Source: an uncultured Nitrospina sp.
GTDB taxonomy: Bacteria > Nitrospinota > Nitrospinia > Nitrospinales > VA-1
Direction of reading: 5' to 3'
Assembly: GCA_913044145.1 (NCBI GenBank)
Contig: CAJWOD010000052.1
Span: forward strand, 1-8,195
Length of the DNA stretch: 8,195 nucleotides
This document shows, one piece after another, positions 1-5,685 of this stretch. The notes beneath the pieces are model-generated. The model saw only the letters and a program-made list of their open reading frames with translations. It did not search any database and was not told the origin of the DNA. Numbering within the stretch: the stretch's first letter is position 1; the number at the start of each line of letters is the position of its first letter. The translations under genes and the position numbers were made by a program.

Positions 1-161
1 GAATGCGTGAATGTGAAGATGCAGAACTTATTACATTGTTGATGAATATTCAAAAACTTGCAACAGGGTACGAGCAAATAAAAGAGCTAATGGACAAAGC
101 CGAACAAAGCGAGGTAGATGCAGCTATGGAAGATGACGACCCAGAAGATGAAGAATTTTAA
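1..161 (+). CDS. 3' end of an unidentified gene with an acidic tail (partial)
   Basis: An open frame runs in from the left edge (full codons from position 3) and stops at TAA 159-161, giving 52 visible residues. I do not recognise the family. The visible part is a probable amphipathic helix (around DAELITLLMNIQKLATGYEQ), followed by a Lys/Glu-rich stretch and a very acidic end (MEDDDPEDEEF). Position 3 happens to be an ATG, but no upstream sequence is visible, so I treat this as the C-terminus of a longer protein rather than a complete small gene. It points towards the minus-strand propeller gene (convergent, 76 bases between the stops). Acidic, low-complexity ends like this are common on soluble cytoplasmic proteins and do not indicate a function. 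Confidence 0.6.
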   Translation, partial: MRECEDAELITLLMNIQKLATGYEQIKELMDKAEQSEVDAAMEDDDPEDEEF

Positions 162-183
162 TTGGTGAGGTCGCGCCACCAAT
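161..183. terminator. Stem-loop between convergent genes, possible terminator
   Basis: A perfect 7-bp inverted repeat (ATTGGTG at 161-167, CACCAAT at 177-183) encloses a 9-base GC-rich loop. It begins at the last base of the stop codon of the left-edge gene, the usual place for a 3'-end hairpin. The tail that follows on the plus strand (AATAATTTAA) is only weakly T-rich, so this is a poor match to a classical intrinsic terminator. It may instead be a 3'-stabilising hairpin. It could also serve the minus-strand propeller gene, whose stop is 55 bases away. Confidence 0.4.
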
Positions 184-237
184 AATTTAATAGCTAGATG
201 TGCTTGGGGAGGAAATAAAAATAAACGTGTGAATGGG

Positions 238-1428
238 TTATTGCAAGTTTATCGGAATCCCAGAGGAGGGATCAATAATTATCCGGGTGAGAATTTTGTT
301 GCCGCCAATCCACAGAGAGTGGTCTTTTGCTGCTTCTAGACTGAAGATAAATTTAGATTCAAGTCCGTTAATTCTTGAGAAGTTTTGAAAGGTTTTTCCA
401 TTAAATAGACTCAAACCATTATTAGTTCCAATCCATAACCCATTGGTCCGATCTTCCTCAAGGGCAAAAATAAAATTGCCTGGCAAACCATCTTGAGTGG
501 TAAAGTTTCTGAAGGTGAAGTTCTTTGTGTCGATCAGGCTCAAGCCTCCCCCCCAGGTGCCAACCCATAATCGGTTTTTTTTATCGAGATGCATAGAAAT
601 AATATAGTTTGGCTTGTAGTCTGTTCTTTGCATATTAGGGGTGGATGGAGAAGCCTGAGAGGCATGATGTTGCCCTTGAAATAAAGACATGATGGCTTCA
701 TTTTCTTGTTTTACTTTTTCATAAGGGGCTCCTAGACCATTGGAGTGGTTAAATTTCTTCCACGTTCCCTGATACAATGTAGAAATACCAGACTCGGTTC
801 CGAACCAGATGCGGCCCGACTTTTCAATTTCCACAGCATAGACCCAATCGTCTATCAATCCACCATTGGAACTGTCGACGGTTATTTTTTTCCATGAGTT
901 TTTATTGCTGTCATTCCATCTTGAATAATTCACTCCACTCCAAGTTGCGAGCCAGATACTTTTTCTTTCAATTTTGATGTCGTAAATGAAAGCGTCATTT
1001 AAACCATCTGGAGTGTTAAAATTTTTCCAAGTTTCCCCATTGAAGTGACTTAGCCCACCGCCATAGGTGCCTACCCATGGGAAACCATTTTTATCAATAG
1101 TAATTGCAAAAATACCATTGCTTAGTAATTTGTTTGTGTTGTCGTAAACTTCAACTTCTTTATTTCCATTTATGTCATAGCGAAGCAGACCATTGCTGGT
1201 TCCAATCCACAAATATTGATCAGTTGCATTAAGAACTTTAATGTTGCGGGTATTTATTGTGAAAGTTTCTTTTTGCAAAATATGAGGGTAGGGTTCTCCC
1301 GATGTGTTTATTGCTACAGAGTTTTCAAAAGCAGCAACGTTTCCAGCCTCCAGAAATAGAAAGAGAATCATTAAGGCCATGGGAAACCATCTTACTTGTT
1401 GCGATAAGGAGTGGAGTTTTGCTAGCAT
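238..1428 (-). CDS. Secreted Reg_prop seven-bladed beta-propeller protein
   Basis: The 396-residue protein is made almost entirely of two-component regulator propeller (Reg_prop) repeats. The signature W-hydrophobic-G/A-T/G occurs seven times: WIGT 74-77, WVGT 118-121, WLAT 159-162, WFGT 208-211, WVGT 288-291, WIGT 332-335 and WIGG 373-376. This suggests one closed seven-bladed propeller. Between the motifs are the typical DGL(P/N) and NGLS/GGGLS turns. Residues 1-33 look like a signal peptide: a basic start, a hydrophobic core MALMILFLFL, and an end GNVAA before F34, so the propeller is probably periplasmic or exported. An unusual 45-residue linker rich in Gln, His, Ser and Pro (about 232-275) separates blades 4 and 5. 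In the best-known cases Reg_prop propellers are the periplasmic sensors of hybrid histidine kinases. Here the protein ends after the last blade, with no transmembrane segment or kinase. It starts at ATG 1428; no clear Shine-Dalgarno is visible. It is divergent from the FGE-like lipoprotein gene. Ligand and partner cannot be read from the sequence. Confidence 0.88.
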   Translation of the reverse strand: MLAKLHSLSQQVRWFPMALMILFLFLEAGNVAAFENSVAINTSGEPYPHILQKETFTINTRNIKVLNATDQYLWIGTSNGLLRYDINGNKEVEVYDNTNKLLSNGIFAITIDKNGFPWVGTYGGGLSHFNGETWKNFNTPDGLNDAFIYDIKIERKSIWLATWSGVNYSRWNDSNKNSWKKITVDSSNGGLIDDWVYAVEIEKSGRIWFGTESGISTLYQGTWKKFNHSNGLGAPYEKVKQENEAIMSLFQGQHHASQASPSTPNMQRTDYKPNYIISMHLDKKNRLWVGTWGGGLSLIDTKNFTFRNFTTQDGLPGNFIFALEEDRTNGLWIGTNNGLSLFNGKTFQNFSRINGLESKFIFSLEAAKDHSLWIGGNKILTRIIIDPSSGIPINLQ

Positions 1429-1484
1429 AAAATTTTAATAAGGTCTCGAATAAAATTAAAAACTATACAACATTATTTATATGT

Positions 1485-2285
1485 TTGTCATTCCTTTGGG
1501 GATGTTGCGATTGCGATAAAAAAAATAATTTTTTACCGCAAGTTAAGGTTTCTGAGAAGGATCAAAAGGAAATGGTTCTCATTCCTTCTGGAGAATTCAT
1601 TATGGGAACCAATAAGATCGACAATGAAGACACACATAAAAAAATTGGTGCTGTAAAACCTCTTTATCTGGATCAACATCCAGAACGGAAAATATTTTTG
1701 GCTGGATACTACATGGACCGATATGAAGTTACTAACCAAGAGTATAACCTTTTTTTGAATGAGAACCAGTTTACTGATATCCCGGCTCATTGGAAGGATG
1801 GAGTCTTTCCTAAAGGCCACGAAAATCATCCCGTAACGCAGGTGACATGGTGGGAGGCTTGGTCTTATTGTCAATGGGCTGATAAGCAGCTTCCCACAGA
1901 AGAACAATGGGAAAAAGCTGCTAGGGGACCTGATGGATTGCCTTACCCTTGGGGCCTTGAGTTTATTAAAGGGAAAGCTAATGTTGGGATAGAGGGCGAT
2001 CGAAAAACGATGCCGGTGACGTCATATCCAGAAGATTCCAGTCCTTATAATGTAATGGGCCTTTCAGGAAATGTTATGGAATGGACTCTGGATTGGTACC
2101 TTCCTTATCCGGGAAATACTCGAAAAGAATTTCGTTTTGGAAAAGTGTATAAAGTTTTAAGAGGAAATGGTTTTCAAAAAGCAGGTCATTATTTCTTGGA
2201 AGCCTATAAGTATTCTTTTGCAAGAACCGAGGCAAATCCAAACGACTTTTTTGAAAATGTAGGTTTTCGATGCATTGAAAACTGA
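1485..2285 (+). CDS. FGE/SUMF1-fold lipoprotein lacking catalytic cysteines
   Basis: The protein belongs to the formylglycine-generating-enzyme (SUMF1) fold family. In order, numbered from TTG 1485, the family blocks are: MVLIPSGEFIMGTN at 30-43, YYMDRYEVTNQEY at 76-88, HPVTQVTWWEAWSYCQW at 115-131, LPTEEQWEKAARG at 136-148, YPWG at 154-157, MGLSGNVMEWTLDWY at 191-205, VLRGNGF at 224-230 and the closing NVGFRC at 258-263. True FGE carries a copper-binding cysteine pair just after the RGG(S/N) block. Here that segment (231-245) has no cysteine, so sulfatase-activating oxidase activity is unlikely and a binding or structural role is more probable. TTG 1485 is the first conventional start, but it cuts through a hydrophobic segment. 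The frame is open back to 1431, and translation from ATT 1455 would give a complete lipoprotein signal peptide with lipobox LWG-C. The mature protein would begin Cys-Cys-Asp-Cys. slyD follows after 30 bases, probably in the same transcript. The fold is certain; the function is unknown. Confidence 0.85.
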   Translation: MSFLWGCCDCDKKNNFLPQVKVSEKDQKEMVLIPSGEFIMGTNKIDNEDTHKKIGAVKPLYLDQHPERKIFLAGYYMDRYEVTNQEYNLFLNENQFTDIPAHWKDGVFPKGHENHPVTQVTWWEAWSYCQWADKQLPTEEQWEKAARGPDGLPYPWGLEFIKGKANVGIEGDRKTMPVTSYPEDSSPYNVMGLSGNVMEWTLDWYLPYPGNTRKEFRFGKVYKVLRGNGFQKAGHYFLEAYKYSFARTEANPNDFFENVGFRCIEN

Positions 2286-2304
2286 TTCTTCCAAACTTAT
2301 TTGA

Positions 2305-2308
2305 AAGG
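2305..2308 (+). promoter_or_regulatory. Ribosome binding site of slyD
   Basis: AAGG (within GAAAGGT) lies 7 bases before ATG 2316, a good position. It supports this ATG and lies in the short gap after the FGE-like gene, which fits expression from the same mRNA. Confidence 0.6.
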
Positions 2309-2315
2309 TTGATTT

Positions 2316-2801
2316 ATGATTAAGAAGAATTCTGTTGTTAGCTTGAGTTATTGTCTTAAAAATTCAAATGGATTAGAGCTGGATCGTGCGGATAAAAACA
2401 AACCATTTGCCTACATGCATGGTGTAGGCCAAATGGTTCCTGGCTTAGAAAAAGAACTAGAAGGGCTGACGATTGGCGATAAAAAGGATGTTACAGTTTC
2501 TCCTGCTGAAGGCTACGGAGATTTAAACCCACAGCTAAAGATTGAAGTGGATCGTGCAAATTTTCCTAAAGATGCTGATATCCAGCCCGGAATGCAATTT
2601 GAAGGTAAGGGGGATGGAGGTACTCAAACTGTTTTCACTGTCAAAGCAGTTGTGGGAGATAAAATTCATGTCGATGGCAATCATCCTTTAGCTGGAGAGA
2701 CATTACATTTTTCCATTGAGGTTACTGGGGTGAGAGATGCCACGCAAGAAGAATTGGCCCACGGGCACGCGCATGGCGAAGGTGGTGCGCATCATCATTA
2801 G
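2316..2801 (+). CDS. slyD: FKBP-type peptidyl-prolyl isomerase, SlyD family
   Basis: The 161-residue protein matches SlyD along its whole length. The FKBP half includes VVSLSYCLKNSNGLELD (7-23), the YMHGVGQMVPGLEKELEG segment (33-50) and the catalytic-pocket strand VSPAEGYGD (61-69). The inserted flap (IF) chaperone domain spans about 70-128 and contains VDGNHPLAGETL at 119-130. The FKBP fold then closes at HFSIEVTGVRDATQEELAHG. The C-terminal tail has histidines at 149, 151, 153 and 159-161, so it can bind metal, but it is much shorter than the E. coli tail and has no cysteines. Family members catalyse prolyl isomerisation and chaperone folding in the cytoplasm; in E. coli SlyD also supplies nickel for hydrogenase maturation. 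There is no hydrogenase or nickel gene here, so a general folding role is the safer inference. The gene lies 30 bases after the FGE-like lipoprotein gene. Confidence 0.95.
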   Translation: MIKKNSVVSLSYCLKNSNGLELDRADKNKPFAYMHGVGQMVPGLEKELEGLTIGDKKDVTVSPAEGYGDLNPQLKIEVDRANFPKDADIQPGMQFEGKGDGGTQTVFTVKAVVGDKIHVDGNHPLAGETLHFSIEVTGVRDATQEELAHGHAHGEGGAHHH

Positions 2802-2954
2802 CGGTAATTTCAAATGTTTTGATAAAATCATTCTGCTAAAATAATTTTAAAATGGTTTTGGATTTAATAGCGTAAGGTTTAATTCTATAAAAATCTGTTT
2901 TGGCCTCCCACTTCCAGTGCTCAATTAAGCTCTCAAAGAGTTTTATTTAAATAA
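2802..2954. other. AT-rich intergenic region upstream of ampG
   Basis: These 153 bases separate slyD from ampG and are long enough to hold the promoter of the ampG-hydrolase unit. A TATAAA at 2886-2891 could be a -10 box, but no convincing -35 box is placed correctly. No strong terminator for slyD was found. The short stem AGCTCT/AGAGTT at 2928-2942, followed by a T-rich stretch, lies directly before the ampG start and is too weak to call. Confidence 0.5.
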
Positions 2955-4208
2955 TTGAAAATAAAAGATATTATGAATAAATTTTTTAATGGAAGAATAG
3001 GGGCGGTCCTTGTTTTGGGGTTTTCTTCAGGGCTCCCCTTGGCTTTATCGGGAGGTACTTTGCAGGCTTGGCTCACCGTTGAGGGAGTCGATATCAGGAC
3101 CATAGGATTATTTAGCCTGGTGGGTCTGCCTTATACCCTTAAATTCCTTTGGGCTCCATTAATGGATCGATTTGTTATTCCCATTTTTGGAAGGCGAAGG
3201 GGGTGGATAGCTCTTTGCCAGATGGTTTTGATCGGGATAATTCTAGGGATGAGTGCTTCCTCACCTAAAAATGCTCTATGGCTCCTAGCAATTTTGGCAT
3301 TTTTCCTTACCTTTGTTTCTGCATCTCAGGATATAGCTATAGATGCGTATCGAACCGAGGTTCTAAAAACCCCTGAACGGGGTCTCGGGGCTGCTGTTTC
3401 CGTTACTGGCTATCGAGTTGCAATGCTGGTATCTGGAGCATTGGCTTTGATTTTATCCGAATATCTTGGATGGCGAGCCACTTATATGCTAATGGCTTTG
3501 ATTTTAACTCTAGGTGTATTAGCGGTTTGGCTTGGCCCCGAACCTGAGTATTCAGGAGTCCCACCTGCTTCAATGAAAGAGGCCGTTGCAGGTCCTTTTA
3601 CTGAATTTTTTTCTCGTTCCGGTGTTTGGTCTTTGCTGGCTTTAATTATTCTTTATAAATTGGGAGATGCTTTTGCAGGGAGCCTGACCACAACTTTTCT
3701 AATTCGGGGTGTTAATTTTTCTGTTGGAGAAGTAGGCGCTATAAATAAAGGTATGGGCTTGGCAGCCACCATAATAGGGGCGATTTATGGTGGTTTGTTA
3801 ATGGCTCGATTACGTTTATTTAATTCCTTATTAATTTTCGGGATTTTTCAGGCTGTATCGAATCTTTCCTTTATGTTTCTAGCTTTAGTGGGAAAAAATT
3901 ATCCGCTGATGATTTTTACTATTGCCTTTGAAAATCTGGCGGGTGGAATGGGAACAGCAGCATTTGTTGCATTTTTAATGGCTTTGTGTAATCACCGATA
4001 TACCGCTACGCAGTTTGCCCTACTATCTGCTTTAGCCTCATTGGGTCGGGTGTTTGTTGGGCCTCTTTCGGGAATTTTAGTTGATGAGATGGGTTGGACT
4101 GTATTTTTCTTTTCTACCTTCCTTTTTGCTTTGCCTGGGCTGATTTTGCTTTTGGTCATGAAACAAGTGGTGATAGCAATAGAAAATGAAACAGTTAAAG
4201 AAGTATGA
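2955..4208 (+). CDS. ampG: AmpG-family muropeptide MFS permease
   Basis: The 417-residue membrane protein closely follows E. coli AmpG. It shows LGFSSGLPLALSGGTLQAW (21-39), FLWAPLMDR (64-72), the cytoplasmic loop GRRRGW (79-84), SASQDIAIDA (122-131), LYKLGDAF (233-240), TTTFLIRGV (245-253), FENLAGGMGTAAFVA (325-339) and TQFALLSALASLGRVFVGP (352-370). About twelve hydrophobic segments are visible, which is the major-facilitator core. The extra C-terminal membrane part of the longer E. coli protein (491 residues) is absent. AmpG imports anhydro-muropeptides (GlcNAc-anhydroMurNAc peptides) across the inner membrane for cell-wall recycling, and in some bacteria for beta-lactamase induction. The start given is TTG 2955, which gives an N-terminus as long as that of E. 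coli AmpG. ATG 2973 (6 codons later) is an alternative; neither has a strong ribosome binding site. The stop overlaps the start of the next gene by 4 bases (ATGA), so the two are probably translationally coupled. Confidence 0.93.
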   Translation: MKIKDIMNKFFNGRIGAVLVLGFSSGLPLALSGGTLQAWLTVEGVDIRTIGLFSLVGLPYTLKFLWAPLMDRFVIPIFGRRRGWIALCQMVLIGIILGMSASSPKNALWLLAILAFFLTFVSASQDIAIDAYRTEVLKTPERGLGAAVSVTGYRVAMLVSGALALILSEYLGWRATYMLMALILTLGVLAVWLGPEPEYSGVPPASMKEAVAGPFTEFFSRSGVWSLLALIILYKLGDAFAGSLTTTFLIRGVNFSVGEVGAINKGMGLAATIIGAIYGGLLMARLRLFNSLLIFGIFQAVSNLSFMFLALVGKNYPLMIFTIAFENLAGGMGTAAFVAFLMALCNHRYTATQFALLSALASLGRVFVGPLSGILVDEMGWTVFFFSTFLFALPGLILLLVMKQVVIAIENETVKEV

Positions 4209-4843
4209 CAGAATTTATCTACTTGCATGGTTTTGCGTCCGGACCCAATTCTAGTAAGGCACAGGCTTTTAAAAAACGATTTGAAAAGTTGGATATTACC
4301 TTCCATGTTCCTGACTTGCAGGAGGGGGATTTTGAAAATTTAACCTTATCTGGTCAGATAAGGTTGGTTCAGAACATAATAGATAAAGATAAGCGCAAAA
4401 AATTTGGTTTAATTGGTAGTAGTATGGGTGGATATTTAGCCAGCCTGATTGCACAAACAAGAGATTCGGTAAAAGCCTTATATCTCATGGCTCCTGGTTT
4501 TAACTTTTTAAATCGTTGGCGAGAAACACTTAATTTATCCAAAACGACTCAAGATTTAATTCCTGTATTTCATTATCGATACAATAAAGAAGTTTTATTG
4601 AATACCTATTTGTTTCGTGACGCAGAAACCTGGGAATCCCTGCCTTTTGAACGAAAAGTTCCTACGCTAATTGTCCATGGGTTACACGATACGACAGTAA
4701 ACATATTGGAGTCGAGAAACTTTGTTAGTAACCACCCAGGTTGTGAATTAAAGGAGCTGGATAGCGACCATGGGTTATTATCATGTGTGGATTGGATTGT
4801 TGAAGATTGCCTTAGATTTTTTCAAAATCAACGTTTATTATGA
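4205..4843 (+). CDS. YqiA/UPF0227-like alpha/beta hydrolase (esterase)
   Basis: The 212-residue protein has the layout of small cytoplasmic alpha/beta hydrolases of the UPF0227/YqiA group. The N-terminal strand and oxyanion region is YLHGFASGPNSSKAQAF (6-22). The nucleophile elbow is GSSMGG (71-76) with Ser73. The strand before the acid is TLIVHGLHD, with candidate Asp162. The catalytic histidine lies in DSDHGL (His189). All three triad residues are present in order, so the enzyme should be active. No signal peptide is visible. Family members show esterase activity on short acyl esters in vitro, but the natural substrate is unknown. The 4-base overlap with ampG suggests co-translation and a possible role in handling imported cell-wall fragments, which is inference. 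A perfect 10-bp inverted repeat lies inside the gene at 4342-4365. Confidence 0.85.
   Translation: MTEFIYLHGFASGPNSSKAQAFKKRFEKLDITFHVPDLQEGDFENLTLSGQIRLVQNIIDKDKRKKFGLIGSSMGGYLASLIAQTRDSVKALYLMAPGFNFLNRWRETLNLSKTTQDLIPVFHYRYNKEVLLNTYLFRDAETWESLPFERKVPTLIVHGLHDTTVNILESRNFVSNHPGCELKELDSDHGLLSCVDWIVEDCLRFFQNQRLL
4342..4365. repeat. Perfect 10-bp inverted repeat within the hydrolase gene
   Basis: AACCTTATCT (4342-4351) and AGATAAGGTT (4356-4365) are exact reverse complements separated by the 4 bases GGTC. In RNA the stem could gain two further U-G pairs at its base. It encodes residues 46-54 of the hydrolase, about 140 bases after the start codon. No T-tract follows, so it is not an intrinsic terminator. 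It may be chance, an mRNA structure, or a protein-binding palindrome. Confidence 0.7.
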
Positions 4844-4884
4844 GTACCTCAATATTAGCGGATTGACTTTGTTATTCACTATAG

Positions 4885-4937
4885 GACCATTTAAATACTC
4901 CCGTTAAAGGAGAAAGAAGTTAGATTATTGAATGGTC
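4885..4937. terminator. Weak structured region between convergent operons
   Basis: The gap between the hydrolase stop and the batE stop holds nested inverted repeats. GACCATT (4885-4891) pairs with AATGGTC (4931-4937), and inside them CTCC (4898-4901) pairs with GGAG (4909-4912). Read on the minus strand, the inner stem is followed by TATTTAAA. This could end batE transcription or act in both directions, but the stems are short and the outer loop is long. No better terminator is present in the gap. Confidence 0.25.
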
Positions 4938-5685
4938 AGGTGCCTATAATATTTTTTCGAACCCAGCCTTTTTGCTTTGTGTTCAATCCAACCTCAAGCC
5001 AACCTGGTCTTTCATCGGTGATAGTTACGAGTGCACCTTCATGTAACTGGAATAGTGTGATATTGGACAAATCGAAGCCAGATTTCACATCAACCTTTTT
5101 TGCAAGCACGACACCTATTTTTAGATTGGATTCAAGATGGAGTTTGACGCCGATGGAAACAAAAGCTAGCAGTAATAAAGCGAGAAACGAATTCCGAGCC
5201 AACCTTAAGAATTCTGAGCGAAAATAAAACCATGCTGTAAGTATGACCCAAAAAATCAAGTTGACTACTATGGCGAGATTTATATTTTCATTTATATTTA
5301 AATCGTTTACCCAAAAGAAAAAAGTAGAAAGTGCGTTGTGTGCAGGAGGAGGAATTTTATCTTGGGTTTGTTGGATTGCAAAATTTAAGTTCGCCCGCAA
5401 ATTTTCATTGCGTGGAATTAATTTTTTCGCATGAATATAATTTAGAATTGCAGGCCCAATTTTTCCAAGCCGAATATAAGTGTTTCCAAGATTATAGTAA
5501 AGATAACCATTGTTGACTCCTCTTTGAATAAGAGATTCATAGGAATCTGCTGCTTGCTGAAATTTACTTTTGGCATAAAGGTCGTTTGCTGTTGCTATTT
5601 CAGATGCAAAATTTCCCGCAAGACTTGTGGGGGTATGGTAAATTAAACCAATCAGAAAAAAGAAAGAGACGATACTTTTATTCAA
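4936..5685 (-). CDS. batE: BatE-like TPR and SH3-domain protein
   Basis: The 249-residue protein has the BatE layout. Residues 1-23 are a signal peptide (hydrophobic FFFLIGLIY, cleavage likely after SLA). TPR repeats span about 27-105 (NDLYAKSKFQQAADSYESLI, then YYNLGNTYIRLGKIGPAILNY). Two transmembrane segments lie at about 135-154 and 162-182, and a bacterial SH3-like domain covers about 189-247 (VDVKSGFDLS, HEGALVTITDERPGWLEV, GWVRKNIIG). The TPR part should be periplasmic, and because two segments follow, the SH3 domain should return to the periplasm. Bat proteins were first linked to aerotolerance in Bacteroides; their exact role is still open. The start is TTG 5685, whose last two bases overlap the TGA of batD. 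A GGAG stands about 9 bases upstream in the end of batD, and no other start codon fits the signal peptide. It is the last gene of the operon. Confidence 0.87.
   Translation of the reverse strand: MNKSIVSFFFLIGLIYHTPTSLAGNFASEIATANDLYAKSKFQQAADSYESLIQRGVNNGYLYYNLGNTYIRLGKIGPAILNYIHAKKLIPRNENLRANLNFAIQQTQDKIPPPAHNALSTFFFWVNDLNINENINLAIVVNLIFWVILTAWFYFRSEFLRLARNSFLALLLLAFVSIGVKLHLESNLKIGVVLAKKVDVKSGFDLSNITLFQLHEGALVTITDERPGWLEVGLNTKQKGWVRKNIIGT

Noticed and set aside
206..229. GGGGAGG followed by GTG as a small plus-strand gene
   Set aside because: The GTG is followed at once by TGA, and later ATG frames run antisense through the propeller gene without protein-like content.
412..1215. DNA-level repeats such as the TTCCAATCCA blocks near 428 and 1199, as a mobile or repeat element
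   Set aside because: They encode equivalent NGL...WIGT parts of separate propeller blades, so they are internal protein repeats.
1399..1428. TTGCGA and TAGCAT as a plus-strand promoter for the lipoprotein gene
   Set aside because: Each box matches the consensus at 4 of 6 positions with 18-base spacing, which is expected by chance in AT-rich DNA, and it lies inside the opposing coding end.
1481..1519. ATG at 1481 as the start of the lipoprotein gene
   Set aside because: It is in a different frame from the FGE-like protein and reaches a stop after 12 codons.
1533..1907. Long minus-strand open frame opposite the FGE-like gene
   Set aside because: It is antisense to strongly conserved FGE-family blocks on the plus strand and resembles no protein family.
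2858..2891. TTGGAT and TATAAA as a promoter for ampG
   Set aside because: The gap between the boxes is 22 bases, too long for a standard sigma-70 promoter.
2928..2948. Short stem AGCTCT/AGAGTT followed by TTATTT, as a terminator
   Set aside because: Only five Watson-Crick pairs plus a wobble, AT-rich, more than 120 bases after slyD and immediately before the ampG start; too weak to call.
3992..4306. Minus-strand open frame across the ampG-hydrolase junction
   Set aside because: It is antisense to two well-supported genes and has no recognisable domain.
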